Counted from the first letter of the stretch, positions 46,401 through 60,039 are shown. The stretch is 64,000 nt of DNA from Microplitis mediator (GCF_029852145.1 NC_079973.1:9940385-10004384), one strand, 5' to 3'. The notes: generated from the sequence alone by a model not told the origin. Numbers and translations: made by a program.

Positions 46401-49400
46401 AATCATGGAGCTAGTGATCAATCAGCCACAATAGTGTGTGCTACTGCACCAAGCGGTTTGTGTTTACCCAATAAAATATGTACTTAAGTATAATCTGATT
46501 ATTTAAATTAATATCATTAATACATTTTGAATATTCAGTTCCCAAAACCGCTCCAAAAGTAACTGTGGATGTATTAAGTTCTACAAAATTAAACATAACG
46601 TGGCAACCTTTGACGAAAAAAGAAGCAAGGGGTGCTGTCGTTGAATACAAAATTCAATGGAGGCTTCATGAACATCCTTCGTATCGAGTAATTTTTGTTC
46701 CTGCTAATGTTGAACATCATTTACTGACTGGTATTATTATTATTATTTTACAAATTATTTAATTTTATTATTGATTATATTAATTATTAATTTTTATTGC
46801 AGACTTACTACCTGGAGCACAATATGATTTACGAGTATTAGCAAGAACGGAAAAAGGATGGCCGAATATCAGTGAATCTCTTCTTGGATGGAACACAGTC
46901 GTAATGCCTACCAGTGATACTGATAATTACAACATTAGAAACATTTTGGATGTTGAGATGATCAACATGAATGCTTCTCATTTAAAGGTTTTATTATTTA
47001 CCTGTTGATTAATTTAATTACCAATTGATCATCTAATTTATAATATTAATTTTTTTAATTTATTTATAATTTAAGGTCATTTTCAGACAGTGACCCCCCA
47101 CTTTATAAAAATATTTAATGACTCAACTTTCGTGATATTAAAATTTTATTTATCGAATGAAAATAAAAAAATAAATTACTTACAATTTTTATCAATCAGG
47201 AGTAAAATGAAATTTGGTAAATAAATTTCAGCCCAAAAAATTTATGATCCTGAAGTTAGCAGACAGTTAAAAATTTTATGATTTTATTTTGAACAATTAA
47301 ATTTGAAGAAAAAAAGAAACTGAAAAAATGCACATGTAGAAAATTAAAAAGACTATAAGTGCAATTTTTTTAAATATTTTTTTTTTTTTTATAATTTATC
47401 GTCTTTTAAAAAATCCAAAAATCATTAGACGTCCGCTAACTTCAGTATCATAAAAATTTGACGTTTCGAATTTTAATCGAGATTTCACTGAAATTCAAAA
47501 AATTTCGTTTAATTCCTAATTGATAAAAATTGTAAATAATTTATTTTTTCTAAATTATATCTTAGTAAAATTTTTACTACGTCGTCTTCTTTTCAATTAA
47601 TGATTTAATTTTTTTTTTTTTTTTTTGATGATTAATAAAATTTTTATGCTGTGACAGTTAAAAGTAATTGAATATTTTTAAAAAGTGAGGAATATTTTCT
47701 AAGAATTCTTTTTTTTTAATCGATAATTTTTAAATAATAAACAAATAATTGATATTATTTTTATCAGATGAAATGGCAAATAAAAGAGGCTGATTTTGAG
47801 ACATTTAAATTCGACTCATGGCAAATATATTGCGAATCTGTCAACGGTGATAAATTATTTACTGCGTTATTGGATAAAAATTCTACAGAGTATTTATTTA
47901 CGAATCTTGGTAAATTTTAATTTCTAATTGTCGTTATTAATTTTATTAATATAAATTATCATGTAATAAAATTTATCTTTTTAGAACCAAATATTTCTTA
48001 TACAGTGGGCTTGTGTATCGTAACTAAAGGAGTGTCCAGTGATTGTATATTAAAAATTATAAAATCCATTTATTATGAATCAGGTGAGTTTATTAACGTC
48101 AATTGACAGTAAAAGTCAGCAGGTCAAATTACTGATTTATTTTATTTACAGGTAATATTCCTGTAGCTTTAGAGGCTAATCCATTATCACCATCATCGAT
48201 TCAATTAACTTGGACTGTAATAAATAAAACTAGTGTAGATCAATATGAAGTCTGTTATGAACCAGTACAGTATCCAGATTATAATTTATCTAAATGTGTT
48301 GTTGTGTAAGTATATATTTTAATTGTCTAATTATTATTTAAAATTTTGGTAGGTGCACACGTACGGCTCTATTTATTTTTGAGGATACAAAATATTTGAC
48401 CGCGGATTTATGAACAAAAATAAAAACTCTGATTAAATTCAATTGAATCTGATTGAAACTTAGTCGAATTTCTATCAGAAAATAATAAATATCTACAATA
48501 AAATTTTCATAATGTAATTTTTCTTTACACTTTTAGTCTTTTTTAAAATTTTTCACGAATTTTAAGAAAGAAAATACTAAAAATAAAATCACGTAAAAAA
48601 GTTGATAAATTTTTCACTCCAAATAAAAAAGTGCCATTGGTTTTTTGCAAATATCTGCGTAAATATTCAACTATCGAAAAAATTGCAAGATACCTTTTTT
48701 GTAGTGTTTTAAATTTTCTACAAAAAACAAATCTTACACTTTTTTCGAAAACATGATAGATTTCGAGATATTTGAAGTTTAAACTAAAAAGTAAATTTAA
48801 AAATCTAGAGCTTAAAATTACCGGAAGTTTATGTCACAGTTTTGGTTTGAACATAAATTTAATTTCAGGAATGATACCAAAGCAATTATTGGTGAACTCA
48901 AAGCCTTTACATTGTACCGATTCAAAGTAAGAATGTTACTAAAAGATTTAAATAGCAGTCAGTTTAGTGAAAGCATCGAGTGTTATACAAGTGAAGATGG
49001 TAAGTAATTTTATTAAAATTAAAAGTATCACCATTAATTTATGTGAAATTCAAAACAAAATATTTAAATTCAGTCCCTGGTAAACCTGAAGAAGTGCAAG
49101 TTTTTCAAAATGGTACAAAAATACGTGTGGTTTGGAAGGAACCGAGCAAAACAAATGGAATAATATTATCATATTTTTTATCTTATTATTCATCGGATTT
49201 AATAAATTCCACATTAACTTGGGGTAATATGACTGTACCTGGAAACAAAACTTCTGTTATTTTGCCTGACTTACCACTGGGAGAACGTTATTATATTATG
49301 GTACAAGCAGCAACTAAGGCTGGATATGGAAGACGTTCTGATCCTATTTTTATATTTACGGGAGTAAGTTTGTCTAAAACCTCTACTTCATCAGACAAAC

Positions 49401-51074
49401 AAAAACCGCCAGCTAAATCAAAACCCGATCAAAGTCTTGGTAAATTTTAAATCATCAAATATTTTTTTGTAATTTACTTATTTGTTTTTTTTTTATAAAT
49501 TTTAGGCATCATATTAGGTGTGGGTATAAGTATTTGCTTCATAATAATAAGCCTGTGCAGTATATACTGTCGTAAAAAATGGGAACACTCACGATCACTT
49601 CGAGAAAGTGCTCAGCCATTCAAAAATCGTATTTTTTCAAGAAATAGTACTACGTGTTGTATTGAACAGTCATCGACTTCAGTGAGCCAGCAAGCGAACA
49701 ATCGAATTGGTTGTAATGAAATTGAATTAGCGGTACTTTGTCCATCATCGCCGACTTCGACGAACCCACAATTGGACACTAAAGTAAAAATATCTAAAAA
49801 TAAATAATTAAAATTAAATTTGAATTTAAAATAATGTTAATATTTATTTTGAAATAGGGTACGCTGGCAAATGGTATTGAAACGGGAGCTAAAGAGCCGC
49901 TTCTGACTTCTTGGAATTCAAATGAAGAAAATCGAGATTTACATATTACGGAAAATATACAAGTAATCATAATTTTATATTAAACACATATAGTTTTATG
50001 GATTCCATGACCACTGATCCCCTACAAGTGATCACACGATAATTGATCCCACGGAGTAGATCCAACTGACAATTGATCCCACAGACAATCGATCCCATAA
50101 ACAACTGATCCTACAGACAAATGATCCCATAAACAACTGATTCTACAAACTAGATCCAACTGACGATTGATCCCACAGACAATTGAACTCATAGACAATT
50201 GATCCTATAAACAACTGATTTCATAAACAAGATCCAACTGACAGTTGATCCCACAAACAAATGATTCCATAGACAACTGATCCCACAGTCAATTGATCCC
50301 ACAGACAAATTATCCCACAAACCAAATTCAACTGACAATTGATCCCACAGACAATTGAACCCATAAGCAACTGATTCCACAGACTAGATCCAACTGACAA
50401 CTGATCCCACAGACAAATTATCCCATAGACAACTGATCCCACATACCAAATTCAACTGACAATTGATCCCACAGACAATTGAACCCATAGACAACTGATC
50501 CCACAAACCAAATTCAACTGACAATTGATCCCACAGACAATTGAACCCATAAGCAACTGATCCCACAAACTAGATCCAACTGACAGCTGGTTCAACTGAC
50601 AACTGATCTTTTAATTCATCAGTTTCATCAAAATTTTTATAACTTTCATTATCATCTTCAAAATCTTTATCTTCATCATTTTCAACCATATGTCGATGGG
50701 ATCTGGTGTCGATGGAATCAATTTGCAGGGATCACTTGTATAAAATTATTCTGATCACTTGACGGCACACCATTTAAAAAACAAACTTTTTTTTAATTTT
50801 GGCGGAATCCCCCCCCCCCCTTCCCCAACCAGTTTGCTCCGCCGTCCCCATTATTAACTTAATAATTATTTTTTTACAGTACAAACAAAGTGATAGTCCG
50901 GTTTTAAAAAAACAATTAAGGCCCGATGAAGACTTGAATATCACCGAACTTACAACACTCGACTGTACTCTGAACAGCAGCACTACCAGTTTAAATAACA
51001 ATCTCGGTTGCCCACTGTCAACTCCAAAGAAAATAATACCGCCAGTGATTCCCGTGTTGGAGCCGAACGGATGA
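40424..51074 (+). CDS. Prtg: protogenin-like Ig/FN3 receptor of the DCC group
   Basis: Twenty coding exons give 1,178 residues: 40424-40493, 41735-42000, 42438-42582, 43254-43410, 44069-44137, 44222-44448, 44525-44670, 45068-45227, 45310-45594, 46291-46455, 46539-46730, 46803-46987, 47768-47909, 47985-48083, 48152-48305, 48869-48999, 49074-49439, 49506-49783, 49858-49962, 50880-51074. Residues 1-23 are a signal peptide. Four Ig domains have Cys pairs near 75/140, 185/237, 292/347 and 391/443. Five FN3 domains span about 458-960. A membrane helix lies at about 987-1008, and a 170-residue tail has no kinase or P3-type match I can name. Four Ig plus five FN3 is the protogenin/IGDCC4 layout; frazzled/neogenin has six FN3. 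A neuronal guidance or adhesion role is inferred. Exon 5 may start at 44066. Confidence 0.85.
45745..46207. repeat. 460-bp hairpin inside a receptor intron
   Basis: Positions 45745 to about 45955 and about 45995 to 46207 are nearly exact reverse complements (GATCATTTTTCGATACAATCG against CGATCGTATCGAAAAATGATC; AAATATCTCATGAAATATGC against its complement). The unpaired centre is about 40 bases. It lies in the intron that splits the first FN3 domain, so it is transcribed with the receptor. Confidence 0.9.
49990..50600. repeat. minisatellite in the last receptor intron
   Basis: Tandem, imperfect units of about 10-22 bases are built from GATCCCACAGACAA and CAACTGATCC / ATTCAACTGACAATT variants. 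Higher-order blocks of about 75 bases recur, for example around 50325, 50445 and 50510. Minus-strand frames through it read as NCLWDQLSV-type repeats, with no sign of being genes. Confidence 0.9.
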
Positions 51075-53289
51075 ACACTATTTTTAATACGCAGCTCAAA
51101 CAACCGCAACACCAATCAACAATAACAGCGACATTAATTAAAGTTTGTATAAAATATTAAGGTACGTTCAATATTATTACAAACAAACAAACAAAATTTA
51201 TAATTACGCTAAAATTATTTACCTGAAAAAATTACAAATTGAGGAAAGATTAATATGAGAATACGATTATTCGATCATTAGTAATTTAATCAAAAAAAAA
51301 AAAAAAAAAAGGAAATTATTGGGTATAAAAAAAAAGTTCGTGATCTATTTAAAAAAAAATCACCTGATGTAAAGAATCATTTTATTCATGCATATAAAGA
51401 GTATCATAGTTTTTTAAAAAAAAGAGAAAATAAGAAAAAAAAAATCATGTGGAATTTGAAAATTTCATCTGAAATTGCTTATATATTATAGTTGTTATTA
51501 AGCGTACATATAATTATCATTGAAGAAAAAAAAATAATAATTAGGTAGCGCTTGGATTTATAAGCGCAATTGAATACAAATTCAAGTGTATTACGAGCTA
51601 TGTGCCTCGAAATAAATTTAAAAAAAAATGATGATTGACAAAAATAACAAAGAAATGATGATTGCTCACGTTTAAATGAGATATTGGAGGTTCGATTAAT
51701 TAAGTTAAATTAATATAAGATTATTAATTACTAATAAATAAAACACAATGTACATAAAATTACAATTTAAGAGATTAATTAAGAACAAGTAAGCAGAAGA
51801 AATGACTCGGATATTCGTAATGAAAAATATATTTTTTGTACAAAAAAAAAAGAGAAAAAAATACTGAAGGTAGTTCGATAATTGTGGAAATTATTTTAGA
51901 TGACGTCTATTTAAATACAAAATTTTTTTGGGAGTTTTAAAAAATTTATTTAAGGTGGAATATTTTTTTACTTCAAAAAATGATGAACTTTTTTTAAATT
52001 TTTTAAATTAAAAAAAAAAATAATGATTTATTTTTTTGCATTGAAAAAAATAATAAAATTTATGACTTTTAATGGAGAGACAAAAAAATCTAAAAACGTT
52101 CATTTATGCACAGAAAAATTTTGTACGTTAAAAGTTTGGATTATGAATTGAAGACAAAAATTTTCTTAGGACTAGAAAAATTGCTTGATGCAAGAAATTT
52201 TTTTTCGTCTTAGAATTTTTTTTGCTCGGAGAAAATATTTGTTTTCTATTTCTCGGAGAAGTAAAACTTTTTTTGCACAAAAAAATCTTTTTTTACTGTG
52301 TAACTTTTTTTGTTGCGCTCAAAAAATAATTGATAATTTTTTAAAAATTTTCCTTCAAGAAAAATTAAAATTTAAAAAAAAATCAAAATTTTCAGTTCTC
52401 TTATTTTATAAAAAAATGTTTGTCTTGATTTCAATGAAAAAAAAAAAAAGATGAAATTAAAAAATTACCTTCATAATTTAAAAATTTAACTTTACTACTT
52501 TTTCTTAATTAATCTCTTGAGTTGTTTGCGATAAACGATAAATTAACAAAAAAATTTTCTTCATTATTTTTAATAAACAAGAAGAAAAAAAGTTAATAAG
52601 TAGATTTCACCGAAGAGTCCTTTTCATTAATTCAAGATCGATATAATTAGCGGTATAATTTTTTTAATCAATTTTTTTAATTATTATTATTATTTAAAAA
52701 ATATTACATTCCACTTGTAATTACGTACTTCTTTGAATTGAACAAAATTTAAATGGTAGTTCATTTTATTAAAATTTTTAGCTTAGATAATTATTAATAT
52801 TTTAATTTTACATATATATATACATCATATATATTTTTTTTTAAATTTATTACTATCGAATTTTTTAATAGTTGTGATTATTAGTAAGTTGGATATAACT
52901 ATGAACGAAAAGAATTTGAATAAACGTATTTTTATTAACGTAAATTAATAATTATATTAAATAATAATAATTGGATAATAATAGTAATTAATGATATAAA
53001 TTATTATTATCATACTAAGTAATAATAGTAATAATAATAACAATAAATAATTAAAATATTTAAAAAAAAATAAGAACGTAAATTGATACAAATTAGATTA
53101 ACTTTTGTCATTATTTTTGACATAAATAATAAGTATTCTTTACGTTCATAGTCGGATAATTATTTTTTTTTTATGTAATTTAAGTTTTTCATTACCTACG
53201 GTTTTCAAATGTCATTTGATTAGTCCACTATAACAATTTAAACAAAAGAAAATATTTTAAAATAAACAATTCAAAGAAGAAATAATTAG
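51075..53289. other. 3' UTR and flank of the receptor, AT-rich
   Basis: This region follows the receptor stop. Several AATAAA motifs occur (for example near 51735). Poly(A) tracts and an AAGAAATTTTT-type element at about 52100-52300 are present. No gene was recognised. Confidence 0.5.
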
Positions 53290-54257
53290 TATCTGTGTAA
53301 AAAAAAAGTTTGATGACGGACTTCAAAGTTTGCCCTGGTGGAAATTGTTCGGACTTTTCTCTGAAAAACTCCGAAAAAGTCTTTAGAACTTTAGAACTGA
53401 GTTTTTCAGAGAAAATTCCGCAAAACTTCCATCAGGTTGAGACAATTTCGGGCTTTTGGAAAATTCCAGGAGTAGAAAAATAAAGAAAGAAGTTATAGAG
53501 TAGAATTGGGAAAGGGAATGAAAAGTTTTCAAATTTTTTTTAGAAAATTTATTTACTTCTTACTTTGGTGTGTTTTGAATTTTTGACTTTTCAAAAAATT
53601 TTGAAATGGAAAATAATTAAATTTTGAGTCGCAAAAATGATAAAAATTTGAAATATTTCTGTAGTTCTCAGGAATTTCAAAGTTTGAAAATGTCTGGAAA
53701 AATTGAACATCTCATAGTGGTAAAACTATTGGAAAATTGGAAAATTTCAATAATTTTCGTGACTCAAATTAATTTTTTCATTTCAATTCTAAAAAAGGTT
53801 GAGAAAACAGAAAATTTCGAACTGATATTTTTTTGGAAAATTGGAAACTTTTGTCATTTCCGCGACTCAAATAAAATTTTATTCCGACTTTGAAAAAGTT
53901 CAAGAAAATTGAACTTTTTCAAACTTTCATGTCGATAAAATTCATTGAAAAGTCGTAAATTTTGGTCATTTCCGGGACTGAATTTCAATTCTAAAAAAAT
54001 TAGAAAAAAAATTAATAATTTCGAACTTCAAATTGAAAAGACTTTCGGGAAAATTTCTTAAAAATCAAAAACTCTGACCAATTTTAAATTTGAAAACTTT
54101 AATAAGAAAAAAAAATTACTGGAAACGTCCTTGTAAAATTTTCATTTTGTCTTCTAATTCCTTTCTTTATTTTTCTCCTGAAATTTTCAAAAATTTCAAC
54201 TGTCAAATGTCGAAGCTCGACAAGAAAACTTTTTCGAAATTTTTTTTTACACGGATA
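53290..54257. mobile_element. inverted-repeat element with TATCYGTGTAAAAAAAA ends
   Basis: The left end TATCTGTGTAAAAAAAAAG and right end TTTTTTTTTACACGGATA are inverted. The inside is made of short alternating GAAAATTT/AAATTTTC phrases with TCGGGCTTT and GTCATTTCCG words. Related ends occur at 25208-25761. Short frames within it are not genes. Confidence 0.65.
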
Positions 54258-54854
54258 GAATCCAGACCACATACCTGACTGGCGTATGTTACCATGACAG
54301 AAAACCTATTTCAGTACCTGATATAGACTAAGTTATATCTTTTAGATGTCTAGAGTTTGAAGCATTTAAAAAAAAAAAAATGTCAATGTTATAACCATAC
54401 TTTGATACAATTGTTATTTATTACTTCATACATTCAATGAATATTTTGTTTAATTCCATTATTACAATAATCCATTTATTGCAATAGACCACTTGTTACA
54501 TTCTAAATATTCTTCCCATAAAAACAAAAGACTTATATATTACAATAAGAGTCAGGATATATATTTCATTATCAATGATCCTCAACAATACAATGCAATA
54601 GTTACTTTTTTATACAGATTATTTTATTTAAATTTTCATATTTTGTTATTTAACTGCTCCAATAATCATTATAACATTTAAATCAACTTATTATTTTGTA
54701 CAATTTTTTTTTTAAGCAACGCACTGATGTTACATGATTATTTATTTAACATACATACTATTTATATATCAATTTTTTTTATTTATAACAATAGAGAAAC
54801 ATAACTGATTTATTTATGAGTAAAACTACACGAATTATCATTTATTCTAGTTCT
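54258..54854. other. intergenic, nothing recognised
   Basis: AT-rich. A 62-codon frame at 54493 has no motif or coding-like composition. Confidence 0.4.
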
Positions 54855-55615
54855 GTCTGATTAAAAACTTCGATTGAATCCGATTGGAAAATTCTAATCA
54901 GAAGTCGGAAAATTCCGAATTAATCGAAATGAAAGTTGATTGGAAAAAAAATTATTATTTTCCGATTAAATCTGATTGAAAAATTTGAATCGTATTTAGT
55001 CGAATTGAATTGGAAAATAATTGGAAAAAATTGTCATTTTCCCTCCGATTGAAAGTTAATAGGAATTTGGAAAGTTACTCGAAAAAAAAAATTATTTTCC
55101 GATAAAATCCCATAGAATCTGATTGAAAAGTTTCAATGGGAATTAATCAATAAGTCTAAATGGATCCAATTGAAAGTTAATCGGAAACAAATTATCATTT
55201 TCCGATAAAATCCGATTAAAATTTTCAATCGGATTTAATAAGAAAATAATTGAAAAATAAATGTACTATTTTCCGATACAATCGGATACTATTTGATTGG
55301 AAAATTTCAACTAGATTTAATTGGAAAGTTCCGAATGGATCCGATTGAAAGGTAATCGGAAATTGGAAAGTAAATCGAAACAAAAAATTATTATTTTCCG
55401 ATAAAATCCTATTAGAAAATTTCTATCGGATTCAATTGGAAAATAATTGAAATTAAATTATTATTTTCCAATTAAATTAAATTCAGTCTGATTGTAATTT
55501 AATTGGATACTCGGAACTCTCCTGAACCATTTCGATAAAATTTTTATTTCTGACTAAATCTGATAGAAATTCGATTGAATTTTAATCGGATTTAATTGGA
55601 GTTTTTAATCAGGGA
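54855..55615. mobile_element. inverted-repeat element of the CCGATTGAA type
   Basis: It starts CTGATTAAAAACTTCGATTG and ends with the complement-like GGAGTTTTTAATCAGGG. The interior is many degenerate units of TCCGATTGAAAGTTAATCGG and AATTATTATTTTCCGAT. Relatives are at 62335-62702 and a fragment at 48420-48490 in a receptor intron. Confidence 0.7.
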
Positions 55616-56340
55616 TATCTTTCAATTATTTTTATCTAACGAATTTTAATTTCCTATTTAATAAATAGTATAAAAGATACCTGAAAAAAAAAAAATAAAA
55701 TAAAAATAAATGAATGAATGAAAGATTCAAAATTTATTAACAATATATTAAATTGTTACAAACATGATAAAAAAAGTAGTTCATTTTATAAACGTTTTGT
55801 TATTAAATAACGTTTAACATATTTCTATTCCTGCTATATGTTGTAAATAGTCTGGAATAATAACGGCAGCAAAATATTGTTCATTATTAATCATAATTAT
55901 AAATAATAATAATAATAATCACCCGTTTATTTAATTTTTTATTATTATTATTACTATTATTACTATCAATATTATTAATCTCATTACTCATTACTATTAT
56001 TATAATTATATATAGTTATAGTTATAAAAATTAGCAACTCATCAGTGAATATTTGAGTGTTTAATTCAAAATTATTTTTATACGTAAAAAATTAAAAAAA
56101 AAAATTACTCTTGGATAAAATTAATTATTAATAATTAATATTAATATAAAATTTTTTTTTATTTTACTATATTGTAAAGTATGTTAAATAATGAATTTAA
56201 GTTTTAAAGATTATGCAGTCGTGTTTACTTTATTATAAACAAGCTTTTTTTTTATTTTTCTTCACGCTGACGTATTTGCTTGTCATAGACTCCCACGTCT
56301 TTACCAACCCAGTGTTCAAAATATTTTTTACACGTATAAT
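55616..56340. other. low-complexity AT-rich intergenic sequence
   Basis: ATT/ATA-rich tracts (about 55890-56010). No gene is visible. Confidence 0.5.
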
Positions 56341-56846
56341 CCTAGTGGATTCTAATTACGGTAATTAATCACGAATTTGCGGCAATACTGTGGTATTTTA
56401 ACGTAAAGTATTTCATTGTGTTACGGTAGAAATGCCACAAATGACCGCATTTTTACCGCAAACTGCCGTAATTTAGCGTAATTTACCGCAAATTACTGTC
56501 AAATGCGGAAAACTTGCAGCAAAATACGGTATCTAGTGATAACTTTCAGTATTTTGTAGTAAATTGCGGTATGTTACGTCAAAAGTACGATCATTAACTG
56601 GAAATTTACGGCTAAAAGTGCGGTAACTTTTTAGTAAAAACGTAGTATTCTACCGCAACTTTGCGGTAACTTTGCGGTATTTCACCGTAAATGTGTAGAT
56701 TTACTTTACAATTACGGTATTTTTACGCAAAGTGAAGTATTTTATTGTTTTACGGTAGAAATTCAACAATACTACCGTAAATTACCCCATATTTACCGCA
56801 AATTGCCGTAAATTACAGTAATTTACCGCGATTCGGATCTGCTAGG
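56341..56846. mobile_element. ACGGTAA-type element
   Basis: The ends are CCTAGTGGATTCTAATTACGG and, inverted, CGGATCTGCTAGG. The body is TTACCGCAA/TTGCGGTAA words, as at 36359-36988. Confidence 0.8.
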
Positions 56847-56861
56847 GAAGTCATTACAAAA

Positions 56862-56980
56862 TAGTATATTATACATCTAGTGCAATCGATATTATATAGT
56901 CGAGTGCGGGATTGTTGGCATGAGCGACGCACGTGTTGCCAACACTCGAGAGTATAATACACGATGTCACTAGATTGATA
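56862..56980. repeat. small foldback with TAGTATATTATAC end
   Basis: AGTATATTATACATCTAGTG at the left and a mirrored GTATAATACACGATGTCACTAG at the right surround GTTGGCATGAGCGACGC. The end sequence resembles those of the foldbacks at 18581 and 61695. Confidence 0.5.
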
Positions 56981-57229
56981 CAATAGTTCATGTAATGAAT
57001 GCATGAAAAAAACGCCGTAAGATATCTAAAGTCATTGTCATGCAGTCGGGGTTAGAAAAATAATTTGATTATTGTCAAAAAATATTAATTCTTCATGGAA
57101 TCGGATAATATCTTTAATAGCATTCACTTAACAAAACTTAACTCATTAAAAAACATCAACTTTGTTATTATGTCGTATAAATTAATAAAAATATGTAAGG
57201 TGATAAGCTGATGCTGCATTGATCTGCGC

Positions 57230-57520
57230 GTGCGTGTGCTGATTGATTAAATGCGCATGCGCAGTCTAGGGATTTTGGTCACGTTAATAAGGCAGCTAAA
57301 TTCAGTGACGTCATAAAAGGGACAAGTAATAGATTCGTTATTGGCTGGAATCATTGAGTAGGGATAAGCTCCGCCCATTTCACTAAAATGTCGTTAAATA
57401 TATATTATATGACACTTTTGACCAATCACAAAGGTCCGTAATGTAATATAAAATATTATGATGACTTTAGACAGCGGCGCTTTTTTTCGGGTATGAGTTA
57501 CATAAAATGGCTTTGATGTC
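57230..57520. promoter_or_regulatory. promoter-like block with NRF1, CRE and CCAAT motifs
   Basis: Within 200 bases there is ATGCGCATGCGCA (an NRF1/Ewg-type palindrome, about 57251), GTGACGTCATAAAAGG (a CRE next to a TATA-like word, about 57305), ATTGGCTGG (about 57341), CTCCGCCCA (about 57369) and GACCAATCACAAAG (about 57420). The cluster is unlike the surrounding AT-rich DNA. A short ATG in good context follows at about 57506 but is closed after ten codons. What it drives is unknown. Confidence 0.4.
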
Positions 57521-58013
57521 TGATTTACACATACTGTAATAATTATGCGTTGGTATAGAAATTTTCTGAATGTTTTCAGTAGTGTATGACAAGTTTTAAT
57601 GAGAAAAAAAAGAAAAAAGAAAAAAAAAGATCACTTTACGCTTACCAGACTGTTTGAATCGTATTATTTGTAACGGCGTAATTGTTTTGTAGTTTTATAT
57701 ATTGCGTATACATAGTAGTATTTAAAACACCAGATGTACAACTCTCAGGTCATATTTAAAAAAAAAAATTTTTATGTTTAAATGTTTGTGAAAAATAATA
57801 TTATTTTAATAATAATTATTATATATTTTAATTTAATATATTTTAAATTTCATCAGAAAAAAAAATTAATCATCAATCATTCAACACATAAACATTTATA
57901 TTGCCCTTGTTTAAATAATCCAATAATTAAATTTTTATTTAGTTCAAGCCGGTTCTCATGTGTTTCAATATTCTCTGTCAAAACTGATACGCATTTTATT
58001 AATCAAAATTTGT

Positions 58014-58450
58014 AAGAAAAAAAAATAATCATTTTGAAGTTTAATTTTACAGTTAAAATCTAAAGACGCGGTAGTATCTCGCGCCAAGTATGCGCATCAT
58101 TTTGTTAGAAGTTTTTATAAATTCATCAACAGATTGTAAAAATCCGATTTAAAAATAATAACTTTCTTTTGTGTATAAAAAAAAATAATTTTGAAGTATG
58201 ATTTCATAGTTTAAATTTAAAGACGCGGTAGCATCTCGCGCCAGGTACGTGCATCATTTCGTTACGTTCTGATAAATTTATCAATGGGTTGTAAAAATTG
58301 AAATTTTTTTTGCGTATCAAAAAAAAAAACATTTTGAAATATAATTTCGTAGCTTAAATTCAAAAACGCGGTAGCATCTCGCACCAAATTCGCTTATGAT
58401 TCTTTTTTTTTCAAGTTTTTATAAATTTAGCAACAGATTTTATAAATATG
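58014..58450. repeat. three tandem copies of about 150 bp with a GC-rich core
   Basis: Units start near 58022, 58182 and 58328. Each carries the core ACGCGGTAGCATCTCGCGCC, with one or two changes, at 58066, 58221 and 58366. It is preceded by CATTTTGAAGT..TTAAAATCTAAAG and followed by TATAAATT.ATCAACAGATTGTAAAAAT. The core is far more conserved than its AT-rich surroundings. Confidence 0.8.
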
Positions 58451-58847
58451 AATGATAACATATTGGATTGTTTAAATAAGGGATGTGATAGTTCATTAAA
58501 ATATTTTTTTTGTTTCGCAACTCATTGTATGGAGTCGCCGGGTTGAATATATTTATGGTAAAATAGTTTATTAAGGATCTAAGGTGTTACATTACTCAAA
58601 AGTACAAAGCAATAAAAAAATAAAAAGTTATCAACCTTTTTAAATTTTTTTTTATCTGCTTTTGAATACTGTTTTATATATTTTTATTTCATTTTAATTA
58701 ATAAAATTATATATTATTTATTTATCGAAATAATTTAATATCCCACCACCGTTATTGTAAATAAACCATATCAATTTTTATGTTAAAAAATAATTATTAG
58801 CTTGTGTAGTAAAAAAATAATGAATACATTTGATTTCTATGTAAAAA

Positions 58848-59479
58848 CCCGGGTAAAAAAATTTCAAGCCGAAAAATTGCGAATAATTAGGCCTAAAAAA
58901 AAAACTTAACATCGGCTGACTCAATTTATTGAAAATATCAAAATTTCGTCGTGTTTTCGGGCCAATTTCGGCCTTTTCTAATAAAATTCTGTGTTTTCGG
59001 AGTAGTTTCGAACAATTTTCGACTTTTTCCACTAAAATTCCACAGCTTTAGCGAGATTTCGCTCAACTGTCGGTCTTTTCTAATAAAATTCTGTAGTTAC
59101 GACTTAATTACGGACGATTTTCGACCTTTTCCAGTAAAATTCTACGGCTTCAGTGATATTTCGGCCAAATTTCAGGTTTTTCCGAAAAAATTCTACAGCT
59201 TTAGCGAAATTTCGGCTAATTTTCGGCCTTTTCTAATGAAATTCTGTGATTACGATTTAATTTCGGACAATTTGCGACCTTTCCTATTAAAATTCTGTGG
59301 TTTCGACGTAACTTCGGAAGGATTTCGACTTTATCCAGTGAAATTCTACGGCTTCAGCGATATTTCGGCCAAATTTCAGGCTTTTTCGAAAAAAATTTCT
59401 ATTTTCGACGTGATTTCGACCAGACTTAGCCTTTTCGGCTCTTTTTCGGCGTATTTTCGGTCAAATATTTTTACCCGGG
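58848..59479. mobile_element. CCCGGGTAAAAA-ended element with an internal repeat frame
   Basis: It starts CCCGGGTAAAAAAATTTCAAGC and ends, inverted, ATATTTTTACCCGGG. The interior is nine 51-base units with TCGACCTTTTCC.GTAAAATTCT and TTCGGCCAA phrases. On the plus strand these keep one open frame of 17-residue repeats (pattern FRPFLxKFCxFxxISxN) from about 58951 to 59440. Confidence 0.8.
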
Positions 59480-60039
59480 ACAATAAAGTCATAACGGTGA
59501 AGCTTTTGTACATTTTTATACATACAGTTATAACTATTTATAAAACCATTTGTAATTTATTGAATTCAATTTTATATCGCATTTAATTAATGATTATTCA
59601 TCGAACACTGCGCTATTAAAAAAAGAGAAATAGATAATAAGCAACAAAAAAAATGAAAAACGCTCCCTGGTAATTTACTTATTTATAATATTCGAATAAT
59701 TAATAGTATCGTACGGCGACTCTAGTCGAACGAATATACCTCCACAATGTTTTTATAACTCTTTTTATATATAAGTATAAAAAAGGGGTCAATACTAATT
59801 ACTTAATTATTAATTAAAAATAATAATAACTTAGCAGCGATAAATAATAATGATTATTATTATTAATAGACTTTAATAAAATCATTTTTACCTCAATATT
59901 ATTTTTTCAACCGAGTATATTTTAAGCCATAAATGTATTATGCGGCGATTAATTTTAGTTGTTAACCAAACGGACATTCATAACAAAAAAAAATAATTAT
60001 TTTCATGATACCAGCATCGAAACTTCAAGTTTCAGTGTC

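Noticed and set aside
49990..50600. Regularly spaced repeats that might suggest a CRISPR array or a repeat protein
   Set aside because: Units are short, variable and contiguous with no unique spacers, lie in a eukaryotic intron, and the minus-strand frames are simple products of the minisatellite.
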